A DNA stretch of 64,000 nucleotides from Caldiserica bacterium UBA4770 (GTDB taxonomy: Bacteria; Caldisericota; Caldisericia; Caldisericales; Caldisericaceae): positions 1 to 64,000 of the forward strand of contig DHHO01000007.1 in the NCBI GenBank assembly GCA_002403335.1, read 5' to 3'. The notes below the pieces were generated by a model that saw only the letters and a program-made list of their open reading frames with translations, was not told the origin of the DNA and did no database searches. The translations under genes were made by a program, and so were the position numbers. This document shows, piece after piece, positions 15,294 through 24,819 of the stretch; within the stretch, counting starts at the first letter, position 1, and each line of letters opens with the position of its first letter.

Positions 15294-15345
15294 TGCAAAA
15301 AATGCAGTGCATTATTATAGCATAAAAATTGTTTTTCAAATAATA
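15294..15345 (-). promoter_or_regulatory. Extended -10 promoter and leader hairpin of the cold-shock gene
   Basis: On the minus strand TGCTATAAT gives an extended -10 (TATAAT at 15319-15314), with a weak -35 (TATTTG at 17 nt or TTGAAA at 14 nt spacing). The leader then forms CTGCA/TGCAG (15294-15307) followed by a T6 tract before GGAGGT, a small attenuator-like hairpin. Confidence 0.6.
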
Positions 15346-15349
15346 TATT

Positions 15350-16567
15350 TTATTCCTCTTTAAAAAATTTCTTATCTTTAATTTTATCAGGGAGATAATT
15401 TTCTCCCTCTACAATATGGCCTTCGAAATTATGTGGGTATTTATAATCCTTTCCGTAACCCCAGTTTTCCATTAATTTTGTTACGGGATTCCTTAATTTC
15501 TTCGGGACCTCGAGGCTCCCTGTTTCCCTTATTGTCCTCATTACCTCTGCCTGTGCCTTGAGGACTGCATTATCCTTTGGTGCTTTTGAGAGGTATATTA
15601 TTGCTTCAGAAAGGTTCAGGTACGCCTCAGGTGGGCCAACAAATCTGAATGCCTCCATAGCAGCAGTTGCAATAAGAAGTGCCTGTGGGTCTTTGAGCCC
15701 TATATCCTCTGATGCAAATATTGTCATTCTTCTCAATAGGTACAGTGGGTCTTCCCCTGCGTCAATCATTCTGAAGGCATAATATAGGGCAGCATCAGGG
15801 TCACTTCCTCTCATGCTCTTTATGAAAGCGGATATAAGGTCGTAATGATATTCCTCTCCATAGGGCAGGGTCTTCACCATAAACCTATCAAGGTCTGGTA
15901 TATCAATTGACCTCTTATCAGTAGAATTGAAGATTGTTTCAATAATGTTAAGTGCCTTTCTTGCATCTCCGTCACTTGCTTTTGCAATTGCCGTTATTGC
16001 CTCAGGTGTGAGAGAGAGCCCCCTGATATATTCATCATTTTTCAGGGCATTCTTTACGATTTCTTCTACTTCGGAAACTGTTAATTTTTCAAAAACAAAG
16101 ATAGAGAGCCTTGAGAGAAGTGGAGATATCACATAAAAAGAGGGATTTTCTGTTGTGAGAGCGATAAGTATTATTTGCCCCTTTTCAACTGGTTCAAGAA
16201 AGGCATCCTGCTCCTTTTTGTTAAAATGCTGGATTTCATCCACTATAAGAACTGGTTTTATCCTGGAGAACTCCTTTTCTTTCACAAGCTTTTCAATGAT
16301 CTTCTTTACATCCTTTATGTGTTCTGTTGTTGCAGAGATAAAGATATGTCTTCTCTCTTCTGTTGCAATGAGGGCAATGGTTGTCTTACCACTCCCCGGG
16401 GGGCCATAAATGAGAAAAGAAGAAATGTTCCCTGTTTCTATCATACGCCTCAGGGGTTTGCCTTCTCTGAGGAGGTGTGTCTGTCCTACGAATTCTTCCA
16501 GCGTTTTAGGCCTCACCCTATCTGCAAGAGGAGGCGGGGTCCTATCTTCTTTTTCAAAAAGTTCCAT
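15350..16567 (-). CDS. rarA: Replication-associated recombination protein A (RarA/MgsA AAA+ ATPase)
   Basis: 405 aa. Walker A GPPGSGKTT (about 55-63) and Walker B LIVDEIQHF (about 107-115) are present. The RarA N-terminal signature PLADRVRPKTLEEFVGQ and the C-terminal MgsA tetramerisation region (DPDAALYYAFRMIDAGEDP...KLMENWGYG) are also clear. It acts at stalled replication forks with SSB. The start ATG overlaps the TAA of the nicotinate phosphoribosyltransferase gene (TAATG). Confidence 0.95.
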   Translation of the reverse strand: MELFEKEDRTPPPLADRVRPKTLEEFVGQTHLLREGKPLRRMIETGNISSFLIYGPPGSGKTTIALIATEERRHIFISATTEHIKDVKKIIEKLVKEKEFSRIKPVLIVDEIQHFNKKEQDAFLEPVEKGQIILIALTTENPSFYVISPLLSRLSIFVFEKLTVSEVEEIVKNALKNDEYIRGLSLTPEAITAIAKASDGDARKALNIIETIFNSTDKRSIDIPDLDRFMVKTLPYGEEYHYDLISAFIKSMRGSDPDAALYYAFRMIDAGEDPLYLLRRMTIFASEDIGLKDPQALLIATAAMEAFRFVGPPEAYLNLSEAIIYLSKAPKDNAVLKAQAEVMRTIRETGSLEVPKKLRNPVTKLMENWGYGKDYKYPHNFEGHIVEGENYLPDKIKDKKFFKEE

Positions 16568-17736
16568 TAAATTTCATCTATCCTTGATAATTGCTCCATG
16601 ACATGATTTCTAATTTTATCGGGAGGTTCTTCCCTGTAAAGAACTTCTCCATCTTTGATAAGGGGGACAAGGGCCTCTTCATACCCTGCTTGGTCGAAGT
16701 TCTCATTAAATGGCGCAACTCTATACTTTATTGTATTGTCCTCAAATTTTCTGTAAACCTTTTTCCTTCCAGAAAACTTTCCTCTCTTTGAGATAGGTTT
16801 TCCCTCTATATCAACAATATCCATAGCAAAATCAATGGTATTTGCATTTGCAATGGAGGTACCCACTCCGAAACTATCCACGCCGGCATTAATAAGTTCG
16901 GGAATTTCCTCCTCATCGAGGCCTCCGGATACAACAATCTTTACATGTTCAAATCCTCTTACCTTTAACTCCCACTTCACTTCCCTTACTATATCAACCA
17001 TTGAGCCTCTTCTTGAGTGTGGCGTATCAAGACGTACTCCGTTAAGTTTATCGCGAATTGCTTGGGCTGCTTCAATTGCTTCGAACTTTTCATCCCCAAA
17101 TGTATCAATGAGGGTAATTCGCGCAACATCGGGGTCAATGACCTCGTCGAATGCCTTTACTGCTTCACCTACAGACCCAAGGCTTATAACAAGTGCATGT
17201 GGAAGTGTCCCTAAGGGAGGTTTTCCTATAGTCTTTGCACCGATGACACTTGAAACTCCATCACACCCTCCAATGTAAGCAGACCTATCTATCATAGGGG
17301 CAATGGCAGGGTGCATTCTCCTTATACCAAAAGAAAGCACTGTCCTGTCGCCTGCAATTTTCTTTACCCTTGCAGATTTCGTTGCAATGCCAGAGGCTTC
17401 ACAGATAAAACCAAGTATTGGAGTTTCAAACTTACCGAAATCAAGATATTTTCCTTGGATGACCATGACAGGCACGGGTGTTCCATATTCATCCCTTGTC
17501 TTGAAAATACTTCCCTCTCTTAATGCCCAGAGATTTACAGGGTGCCCTTTGAGAATTTCTACTACCTCAGGGATCCCTACAAAAACGCCCCAGGGATATT
17601 CAAGATACTGAACGGTAACTTCCATAACAACATTTTTATTTATACCTTTTTTCTTCAGTATCTCTTCAGTTCTATAGAAATAGATATCCGAAGTTAAACC
17701 CTCTTTTATTTCCTCTTCCTTTGATATATAAAACAT
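16567..17736 (-). CDS. pncB: Nicotinate phosphoribosyltransferase
   Basis: 389 aa. Salvage enzyme joining nicotinate to PRPP to give nicotinate mononucleotide for NAD synthesis. Family segments include SFGIRRMHPA, a GTLPHALVISLG segment and DTFGDEKFEA. The phosphate-loop region ...VSGGLDEEEIPELINAGVDSFGVGTS is clear. Length and layout match the short archaeal/bacterial form. AAGGAGG lies four nt before the ATG, and the gene starts 10 nt after UPF0182 ends, so these are probably one transcript. Confidence 0.93.
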   Translation of the reverse strand: MFYISKEEEIKEGLTSDIYFYRTEEILKKKGINKNVVMEVTVQYLEYPWGVFVGIPEVVEILKGHPVNLWALREGSIFKTRDEYGTPVPVMVIQGKYLDFGKFETPILGFICEASGIATKSARVKKIAGDRTVLSFGIRRMHPAIAPMIDRSAYIGGCDGVSSVIGAKTIGKPPLGTLPHALVISLGSVGEAVKAFDEVIDPDVARITLIDTFGDEKFEAIEAAQAIRDKLNGVRLDTPHSRRGSMVDIVREVKWELKVRGFEHVKIVVSGGLDEEEIPELINAGVDSFGVGTSIANANTIDFAMDIVDIEGKPISKRGKFSGRKKVYRKFEDNTIKYRVAPFNENFDQAGYEEALVPLIKDGEVLYREEPPDKIRNHVMEQLSRIDEI

Positions 17737-17745
17737 TGTTCCTCC

Positions 17746-20490
17746 TTATGGCTCCTCTGTAAGTGACTTAAGAATGCTTTCGACTGCCTCAAGTTCTTTG
17801 CCGGCAAGCTCAAATTCTCCTTGAGACACATACTCCCTGTACTTTATGAAATGCTCATATGCTGAGGTTATAAGCTCTTCTTTGCTTTCTGGTACCTCTG
17901 TTGGGGGTTGGGGTTCCTCCCCAAAAAGAAGTTTTACCGCGTCGTCAAATGTATCTCCCCATACAATTTTATTCTGTGTTGCAAGGACGATCTTCTTTAT
18001 CTGGGGGAATCTACTTGTATTTGCCTGAAGGTAAACGGGCTCCATATATAGAAGAGAATTATTGATTGGTAAAACAAGGGTGTTCCCTCTTATCACTTCT
18101 GACCCCTGTTGATTCCACAGGGTAAGTGTCCGTGACATCTCAGAATCCTGGTCAATACGTGCTTCTATCTGGAGCGGTCCATAATAGAGCTTATCTTTCG
18201 AAAATTGATAGAGTGTAACACTTCCATAATAAGGAGGGTCGCACTGAGCAACCAGAAACGCAGTTAGATTATTCTTTCCAGAAGGGGTAAAAGGATAAAC
18301 GTTTACAAACTCATAGCTATTTCCGTTAGAGATATTTAAAATTGAAAAGTAGGGAATTACTTCCTGTGTTGTGTTATAATATTTTTCTTGAGCAATTGCC
18401 CACTTATCCTCCTTATTATAAAAGACCTCGGGTTGAGTCATATGATATACGGAAAGGACTTCCCCCTGGACCTGCATCATTTCATCAGGATATCTTATAT
18501 GCCTTTTAAGGAATTCGGGCATATCACTTCCACTTTTAAAAAGAGCAGGGAAGATATTTCTGTATACCTGAGCAAGAGGGTCTGTTTCATCTATGATATA
18601 GAATACTATATCGCCTGTATATGAATCCACAACAAATTTTATACTGTTTCTTGCATAATTTACCCTTTTGTTTTTAAATTGAAATGGTTCAGAGTATGGA
18701 TAAAGTGAAGAATAGGTAAAGGCATCCCCCATCCAGTAGAGTTTCCCATCATCCCCCACTACAATATAAGGATCGGATCCGAACTCAAGAAAGGGAGCAA
18801 CCTTGTTTACTCTGTCAGTTACATTCCTGTTTATAAGAATCCTGCTTTGAGAGTTGAGGTATCTGGAAAGGATAATATTCACATCCCTGTATTGAAGAGC
18901 AAAAACGAGTCTATTCAGGGGGTTCATTGCTATCCCCCTATTTCCCGCATAAAATGAATTAACATTTTCTTCCCCGCGGGGATAATCAAACTCTGGTGTT
19001 GTTGTATTAACAAAGATATAGTTGTCTGTAAGTTCGCCAAAATATATCTCAGGTCTTTCAATATTAAGTTCAGGCGCAGTAGATACGGGAGGTATATCCT
19101 TTACAAGAAGATTGGGCAGACCCTCCCCCGTGAATTCATTTACAGTGTTTATACAGACGCCATATCCATGAGTATATTTAAGATGAAGGTTAACCCATGT
19201 CTTTGAATTATCCGGAAGCAGCGTTTGGTCAAGCTCCCTTACTCCCAGCAGTAACTCTCTTAAATCACCATTTATGAGGTATCTATCAATGTCTATGTCA
19301 GAAAAGGCATAGTAAAGCCTTATAGATTGAATCTGCTGGTATGTATCCCGTAATGCCCTCCAATCCCAGAAACGAAGATTTTCTGTGAAAGCCTTTTCCT
19401 TTTCTAATGCCTCGTAGGTAAGGGGTATAATGTCGGGGATTTGTTTTGCATCTATTTTATCAAGTGCAAAAGCTTCACGGGTTCCTTTGATGTTATTTTC
19501 GAGAAATTTATTTTCGCGTGCAAGTTCGTTTGGCTTGACTACAAGAAGTTGAAATACAGAAGGAAGAGCTGCGTATAGGATGAGTCCTACAACTATTACC
19601 ACAGCAAGTGTCCTTATAACGGGAACCCTGCTTGTAAATCTTGGGATGGCTGCATATATAAATAGGAAAATGCTACACCCAATGAAGGCAATTGAAAGTA
19701 TCCTGTATATGGGAATTCTTATGTAATAATCTGCATAGCCTACGCCAAATACAGCACCTCTTGAGGAAAGCAGAAGTGAGTACATACTGAGATAAATCCT
19801 CACTCCTATAAGAGCAAGCAGAATGCCAGCAATAATAGAAAGTAGGTTTGTTGCCCTAAGTGATATCGGGGAACGAGAGGGAAAATTGACCTTAATGTAA
19901 AATGTATAAACAATTTCTTCAATTACTAATGCCACTGCAAATATGCCTATGAGATACGAGATAATAGTAACCCAGAATGGGTATTCAAAAAGATAGAATG
20001 CAACTTGTTTACCGAACACAGGATCAGTAAGAGTGGGTGTATCTACCCTGCTAAAATACATAAGAACTTTCATAAAATTGGAGGTAAGAAATGAAGCACT
20101 GATAAGGGCAAGAATAATGGGGAGCAATTTTCTTGTAAGGTTAACAATCTTCTCTCCTAATTCGAGCTCCTCTCTTCTTACAGGAATGTAGAAAGCAAGT
20201 CTGTATATTGCCAATGCAATTAAAAATCCCGCTATATACAGAGCAACCTGAACCCAGATCCTTTTTAAGAAAACGCTCAGGAAACCTATGCTTCTAAACC
20301 ATAGAAAGTTTACCTGGAAATTAATAAGCGAAAGGAATATGGATACAACAATGACACCTGTAATTGCCACAATAAAAGGCCCTCTGTAATCCTGAAAGGT
20401 GATACTTTTTCTACTTCTCAGGCGAAAAAATCGGACTATGAGAGGGATAAAAAATACAAAGTACATCAAAAAAATTATAAAGTTTATCAA
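17746..20490 (-). CDS. UPF0182 (COG1615) integral membrane protein
   Basis: About 914 aa. The N-terminal ~320 residues contain seven hydrophobic segments; the rest is a large, probably extracytoplasmic domain with the UPF0182 pattern (VKPNELARENKFLENNIKGTR and later YGVCINTVNEFT, HLKYTHGYG). Function is unknown. The open frame extends upstream to 20541 with an internal ATG at 20505. However, a perfect AGGAGG sits just after that ATG and five nt before TTG 20490, so I place the start at the TTG. TATAAT lies immediately upstream, consistent with a nearby promoter. Confidence 0.9.
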   Translation of the reverse strand: MINFIIFLMYFVFFIPLIVRFFRLRSRKSITFQDYRGPFIVAITGVIVVSIFLSLINFQVNFLWFRSIGFLSVFLKRIWVQVALYIAGFLIALAIYRLAFYIPVRREELELGEKIVNLTRKLLPIILALISASFLTSNFMKVLMYFSRVDTPTLTDPVFGKQVAFYLFEYPFWVTIISYLIGIFAVALVIEEIVYTFYIKVNFPSRSPISLRATNLLSIIAGILLALIGVRIYLSMYSLLLSSRGAVFGVGYADYYIRIPIYRILSIAFIGCSIFLFIYAAIPRFTSRVPVIRTLAVVIVVGLILYAALPSVFQLLVVKPNELARENKFLENNIKGTREAFALDKIDAKQIPDIIPLTYEALEKEKAFTENLRFWDWRALRDTYQQIQSIRLYYAFSDIDIDRYLINGDLRELLLGVRELDQTLLPDNSKTWVNLHLKYTHGYGVCINTVNEFTGEGLPNLLVKDIPPVSTAPELNIERPEIYFGELTDNYIFVNTTTPEFDYPRGEENVNSFYAGNRGIAMNPLNRLVFALQYRDVNIILSRYLNSQSRILINRNVTDRVNKVAPFLEFGSDPYIVVGDDGKLYWMGDAFTYSSLYPYSEPFQFKNKRVNYARNSIKFVVDSYTGDIVFYIIDETDPLAQVYRNIFPALFKSGSDMPEFLKRHIRYPDEMMQVQGEVLSVYHMTQPEVFYNKEDKWAIAQEKYYNTTQEVIPYFSILNISNGNSYEFVNVYPFTPSGKNNLTAFLVAQCDPPYYGSVTLYQFSKDKLYYGPLQIEARIDQDSEMSRTLTLWNQQGSEVIRGNTLVLPINNSLLYMEPVYLQANTSRFPQIKKIVLATQNKIVWGDTFDDAVKLLFGEEPQPPTEVPESKEELITSAYEHFIKYREYVSQGEFELAGKELEAVESILKSLTEEP

Positions 20491-20541
20491 ATTTGCCTCC
20501 TGCATATTATATAATGAGGATGGCTTTTTAATAAATAACAA

Positions 20542-20564
20542 AGGAGGAGCGGTTTTGCTCCTCC
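20542..20564 (-). terminator. Terminator between the SLH-protein gene and UPF0182
   Basis: On the minus strand GGAGGAGC/GCTCCTCC forms an 8-bp stem with a six-nt loop followed by TTTGTTATTT. It lies 25 nt after the SLH-protein stop. Confidence 0.75.
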
Positions 20565-20588
20565 CTACTTATCTTAAGGTTCGTTTGC

Positions 20589-21620
20589 TTATCTTTTCTC
20601 CACTGCTTTTCCCAGGATGATAACTGCCTCCCCCCTTGAAAGGATTCTATTTGGATAGAAGTATAGTAATCCGTCTTTGAATTCTTCTTCACTGAGGCCC
20701 AGGTTGTAGGCAGTGATGATTTCCTTGTAGCCAAAATAGTTCTCCTTAAGGTCATAGAACGGGTTTGGGCTTTCAATAGTTTTAAAGTCAAAGGCCCTCA
20801 TTACCATAACAACGAATTGACCCTTTGTGACAAACACGGCTGGTGCAAAAAGACGTGGTCCTACTCCTTTTATGATATTCCTCTTGAATGCTTCTTCCAC
20901 AAAGTCAAGCGCCCAGTGATTACGAGGAACATCATTAAAGGAGGGATTAAAGTACCTGATAGGGTTTATACCACAACTTCTCAGTATCATTACAATTGCC
21001 TCTGCCCTTGTTAAGGGATTTTCCGGTCTGAAGGTGCCGTCAGGATACCCTCTTACAATACCTTTAAGATAAAGCATATTTAGATAGTATATAAGCTCAG
21101 GATCCGTAACATCTGAGAAGGGAGAGGTTTTCTGTGAACCTATGGAAAAAAGTGTTGTCGCAGTAAACCCTTTATTGAATTTGCCAATAACAGGCAAATC
21201 CTTTTGAGAATCATAGGATGTTGTAAGCATAAATTGAAGCTTGTAATTACCTTCGTTTACAAAGGAGCCTGCGTTAGTTTTCTGGTCCCACGTTTCCTCA
21301 AAGACCCTTTCTTCTCCGGGTGCAATATTAATTTCTGTCACCTTTTGAGCGAACATTTTTCCCTGAGACCACCTGAAAACAACATTGTTTTTAGCATCAA
21401 ATATAGCAAAATCATAGAGCTGGGTTGTGTTAAAAACAAGCTTAACAGGAGTAACTCCTTTATTTACCATAGTAAACTTGATCCGCACAAGCTCTCCAGG
21501 TTCATAGATAATTTTGTCAGTCTCAACATTAACCACAATGCCATATCTTGCTGAGGCTAACCCCCCCACAGGGATAAAAACAAGCAAAAATGCTAGCAAC
21601 AACAAAATTACCTTTTTCAT
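20589..21620 (-). CDS. Exported protein with BsuPI-like domain and SLH domains
   Basis: 343 aa from ATG 21620, six nt after GGAGGT; the frame is open to 21656 without support. A signal peptide covers about 1-24 (KKVILLLLAFLLVF, cleavage near LASA). Residues ~25-150 form a beta-rich module like the BsuPI-type domain (YEPGELVRIKFTMVNKG, IAPGEERVFEETWDQ, GNYKLQF). Three S-layer homology repeats follow (SPFSDVTD...GYPDGTFRPENPLTRAEA, SFNDVPRNHWA, ...YFYPNRILSRGEA). SLH domains tether proteins to secondary cell-wall polymer or peptidoglycan. Transcribed alone, with a terminator following. Confidence 0.85.
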   Translation of the reverse strand: MKKVILLLLAFLLVFIPVGGLASARYGIVVNVETDKIIYEPGELVRIKFTMVNKGVTPVKLVFNTTQLYDFAIFDAKNNVVFRWSQGKMFAQKVTEINIAPGEERVFEETWDQKTNAGSFVNEGNYKLQFMLTTSYDSQKDLPVIGKFNKGFTATTLFSIGSQKTSPFSDVTDPELIYYLNMLYLKGIVRGYPDGTFRPENPLTRAEAIVMILRSCGINPIRYFNPSFNDVPRNHWALDFVEEAFKRNIIKGVGPRLFAPAVFVTKGQFVVMVMRAFDFKTIESPNPFYDLKENYFGYKEIITAYNLGLSEEEFKDGLLYFYPNRILSRGEAVIILGKAVEKR

Positions 21621-21679
21621 TTCATCACCTCCATATATAATATCCTCCAAAACCAAAAAAGGTTCCCAAAATTTTCAGG

Positions 21680-22426
21680 TTATTCAAAAGAGATGTCTTC
21701 AATATGCCCTGAAACTTCTCTAAAGAATGTATCTATGTCCTCGCTTACAATAAGATTGAGAGAACATGGAACTCGAATATCTCCTTTACCCACAAAAACA
21801 ATCTTTCCTCTTGCAAAATCAAGAAGCATATTTGCAGGATATACCTTGCAAGATGTTCCTACAACAAACATAAGGTCTGATGAATAAACAAGTTCTTCTG
21901 CTTTATTAAAGTCTTTCACCGCTTCCCCGAAGAATACAATGTCAGGTTTCAAAATACCTCCGCATGTATCGCAACGAGGAACCTTTTCTTTGAAAATCTT
22001 TTCTTTCATCGCCTCAAGGTCATAATATCTCCCACAGTCGAGGCAGTAAGCGTATTTAATACTTCCATGAAGATTAATCACACGGTGACTTCCTGCTTTT
22101 TCGTGCAGCCCGTCTATATTCTGTGTTATTACACCGAGCATCTTCCCCTGTTCCTCAAGTTTTGCAAAGAACCTGTGAGTAAATGTTGGCTTAATACCCT
22201 CAAGGAGCCTCAGGAAATCTCTTGCGTAATCATAAAAAGGAGCAGGATCCTGAGAGAAGTGGAGGATGTCAAACACTTTTTCGGGGTCATATTTATGCGT
22301 TGTATAAATCCCCTGGGGGCCTCTAAAATCGGGAATCCCGGCAGCAGTGGAAATGCCTGCACCCGTGAGAGCAACAATCTTGTTTGATTCTCTTACAAAG
22401 TTTGCGCAGATTTCGCTTTTTTCCAT
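21680..22426 (-). CDS. cobB: NAD-dependent protein deacylase (sirtuin, Sir2/CobB family)
   Basis: 248 aa. GAGISTAAGIPDFRG (22-36) binds NAD. TQNID is at 101-105, the catalytic His120 in HGS, and the zinc cysteines are C128, C131, C152 and C155. It removes acetyl or other acyl groups from lysine, producing O-acyl-ADP-ribose. The start overlaps the stop of the TPR gene (TAATG). Acyl specificity cannot be read from the sequence. Confidence 0.95.
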   Translation of the reverse strand: MEKSEICANFVRESNKIVALTGAGISTAAGIPDFRGPQGIYTTHKYDPEKVFDILHFSQDPAPFYDYARDFLRLLEGIKPTFTHRFFAKLEEQGKMLGVITQNIDGLHEKAGSHRVINLHGSIKYAYCLDCGRYYDLEAMKEKIFKEKVPRCDTCGGILKPDIVFFGEAVKDFNKAEELVYSSDLMFVVGTSCKVYPANMLLDFARGKIVFVGKGDIRVPCSLNLIVSEDIDTFFREVSGHIEDISFE

Positions 22427-23670
22427 TATTGAATTGCCTGGATATTTTTCCTCACATCAGAGATTTTTTTGGCAAGCGATGGGTCAAAACTATTTGTAAC
22501 TCTTTCTGCTTCGAGGTAGTAAGGCAATGAATCCTTTAGCTTTCCCTGAAAGTAAAGAGATTCTCCCAGAAGAAAATTTATTGTTGCATATGTCAGAGGG
22601 TCTTTTTCTTCGGTTACAATTGTGAGTGTGCTCTTAAACCTCTCCACACACTCATCTAAATACTTTTTATCCTTTGTGATGAGGTATAGCTCTCTCAAGA
22701 CTTGAGAAAGGTAGCATTCTACCTTCAAAAATTCCTTAGGAGATGAGTCTCTATCAAAAATTTCCAGGGATTGCCTTAGAGAATTCTCCGCTTTATTAAG
22801 CAGTTCTTTAGAATGCTCCGGGTCTATTAAGGCGATTTTAAAATAACATATACCGAGGGTGTATTCCGTTGATGCGAAATCTGAAGGTGAGGCCTCAGGT
22901 GTATAGACCTTGAGTGCCATATCAAGGTGGGTAATTGCATCTCTGTAATATTTATCTTTCTCTGTGTTTATATCCCCAATCTTCATAAGACTAACTCCCA
23001 TACCATTGTGGGCCGAGGCAAAGTCGAGTGGGCTTTCCTCAAATTCAATATGTTGAAGTGCTTCATTAAAAAATTCCATAGCGGATTCTAAGTAAGAACC
23101 CTTCAAAGAATTCGAGGTAATTTCAGAGAGTAAAAGATAAGCAGTTCCAAGTGTATTACTAATAGTAACGGTACTCTGATTTCTCCCGAGAGTCTTTGAT
23201 ATTTCGAGTATTTCCTTAAGGATGTCTATAGCCTTGAGGATATACTCCCTTTCGTTACCATCTCGGAGGGCAAGATAAACATTAGCAAGGTTATATCTTA
23301 CGGAGATATATTTTTCAAGGTTTTCATGGCCGAGAAGTGATAGGGCATTGAGATAGTGCTCCATAGAAAGTTTTAGATTTTCGTTCCTATTTTCAATAAA
23401 GGATAACTTAAAGAAGGCAAATCCCGTAAGCTCTTCGATATCTGCAAGTTCTGATGAATTACCAATCCTTTCAGCAATTTTCCCTGCCTCATCAAAACAA
23501 AGTTGGGCATTTAAAATGTTATCTCTCGTATCCTCTGCATCGGAAATCAAGATATAACTATTTCCCATAGCAGTATATATCCTCAGCTTCTCCACATCAG
23601 ATTCAGCGGAGGAGAGCTGTTTTCTTAAACCCTTTAACCCCTCCTTTATATCATTAATTCTGTATTCCAC
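22426..23670 (-). CDS. Tetratricopeptide-repeat protein
   Basis: About 414 aa, soluble, almost entirely helical. At least seven TPR-like helical pairs are visible (for example YTAMGNSYILISD, HNGMGVSLMKIGD and TEYTLGICYFKIA). There is no catalytic domain or signal peptide. GTG at 23670 lies seven nt after AAGGA and is preferred over TTG 23676. It is coupled to the sirtuin gene downstream and follows the aldolase gene by about 15 nt. Likely a protein-interaction scaffold; partners unknown. Confidence 0.8.
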   Translation of the reverse strand: MEYRINDIKEGLKGLRKQLSSAESDVEKLRIYTAMGNSYILISDAEDTRDNILNAQLCFDEAGKIAERIGNSSELADIEELTGFAFFKLSFIENRNENLKLSMEHYLNALSLLGHENLEKYISVRYNLANVYLALRDGNEREYILKAIDILKEILEISKTLGRNQSTVTISNTLGTAYLLLSEITSNSLKGSYLESAMEFFNEALQHIEFEESPLDFASAHNGMGVSLMKIGDINTEKDKYYRDAITHLDMALKVYTPEASPSDFASTEYTLGICYFKIALIDPEHSKELLNKAENSLRQSLEIFDRDSSPKEFLKVECYLSQVLRELYLITKDKKYLDECVERFKSTLTIVTEEKDPLTYATINFLLGESLYFQGKLKDSLPYYLEAERVTNSFDPSLAKKISDVRKNIQAIQ

Positions 23671-23685
23671 ACGCAAATCCTTGCA

Positions 23686-24771
23686 TTAATATTCTCTGTA
23701 CCAGTTTTCTCCCCTGTCTGCTACCTCTATATTTGGGAAGTTCTTAAAGAAGTTATGTTCATAATAGGGGGTTGCCTTTTTGCTTGCCTCGTAGATTTGC
23801 CTGTAGTTTTCTACACCTGAGGTTAAAAGCCAGGCAAGCATGTCCTCTTCGATAGGGAAGTGCTTTGTGAATTCCTTCCATACAGCCCTTCCTGCAAGGA
23901 ATCCTGAGGCACCATTGTTTGATGCAATCTCAACATTGTATACAAACTCTTCTATATCAACTCCTGCGCTGAGGATTACCCATGGTACTCTTGAGACCTT
24001 TGTAATTTCTCTGCAAGCACTCTCGGCATCCTTTATTGAGTACACTTCTTCCCTTTCCTTTTCATCAAAAGTCCCTTTGTGGAATTCCTGAACAAATTTG
24101 AGGTTCACGGGGAATTCGAGCTTGAGAATATCAACATCGTACTCCTCTTTTGAAAATTCTCTTGCAGTGGATATTACAATTTCTGGTTTCTTTCTGGCAA
24201 ATTGGGGTGAATCTGAGGAAGGCTCATCGTCCATAAATGCAAAACTCATAGGCTCGAGAACGAATAGAATATCATGCTTTTTGCACTCCTCTCCTACAAA
24301 TCTCACAATATCTTGCTGGTATTCCTTTACTTCAGGAGTACTGTCAGGTCTATAGTAGAGCAGTAGCTTTACGGCATCTGCGCCAAGCTTTTTGATCTTT
24401 TCAACATCCCAGTCCTCGAGGAGAACTGTCTTTTTCTCCCTGCCTTTGTAACCAAATGGTTCAGTTCCACTTTTTTCTGTAGCAATAAGTAATGCAGAAT
24501 GTCTGGAAAGGTATTTCAGAGATTCGGGTACACCGTATTCGGGATCCATCAGTGTCGCACTGAAATAAGGAGAAAGAGCTTGAGTTACAAGTCTTTTTGC
24601 CATTGCAATCTCTTTATAACCTATGGCACTCTTATCCTTTCCTATTGCATCTGCAAGCATCTTCTGAAGAGAACCTCTCTGGTCTATTGCAAGCATTCTG
24701 AACTTTCCCTCTGTATCTGCCAGCCTTGAAAATCCTTTTAGTTTACCTGCTGTTATCTTTACTTTTTCCAT
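23686..24771 (-). CDS. Class I aldolase, LacD-like (tagatose-1,6-bisphosphate / related ketose-phosphate aldolase)
   Basis: 361 aa TIM barrel. Landmarks are MLAIDQRGSL (26-35), DPEYG (76-80), ADAVKLLLYYRPD and the probable Schiff-base Lys217 in DILKLEFPV. The family includes LacD and the sulfoquinovose-pathway YihT, which cleave C6 ketose (bis)phosphates to dihydroxyacetone phosphate. No lactose or sulfoquinovose genes are nearby, so it may instead serve as a general sugar-phosphate aldolase; that is inference. AGGAGG sits five nt before the ATG. Confidence 0.85.
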   Translation of the reverse strand: MEKVKITAGKLKGFSRLADTEGKFRMLAIDQRGSLQKMLADAIGKDKSAIGYKEIAMAKRLVTQALSPYFSATLMDPEYGVPESLKYLSRHSALLIATEKSGTEPFGYKGREKKTVLLEDWDVEKIKKLGADAVKLLLYYRPDSTPEVKEYQQDIVRFVGEECKKHDILFVLEPMSFAFMDDEPSSDSPQFARKKPEIVISTAREFSKEEYDVDILKLEFPVNLKFVQEFHKGTFDEKEREEVYSIKDAESACREITKVSRVPWVILSAGVDIEEFVYNVEIASNNGASGFLAGRAVWKEFTKHFPIEEDMLAWLLTSGVENYRQIYEASKKATPYYEHNFFKNFPNIEVADRGENWYREY

Positions 24772-24819
24772 GTCAACCTCCTATTAAATTTTAACAGAAA
24801 TAAGCATTTTATGGAAGTT

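Noticed and set aside
16835..17278. 147-codon plus-strand frame opposite nicotinate phosphoribosyltransferase
   Set aside because: Serine-rich antisense shadow.
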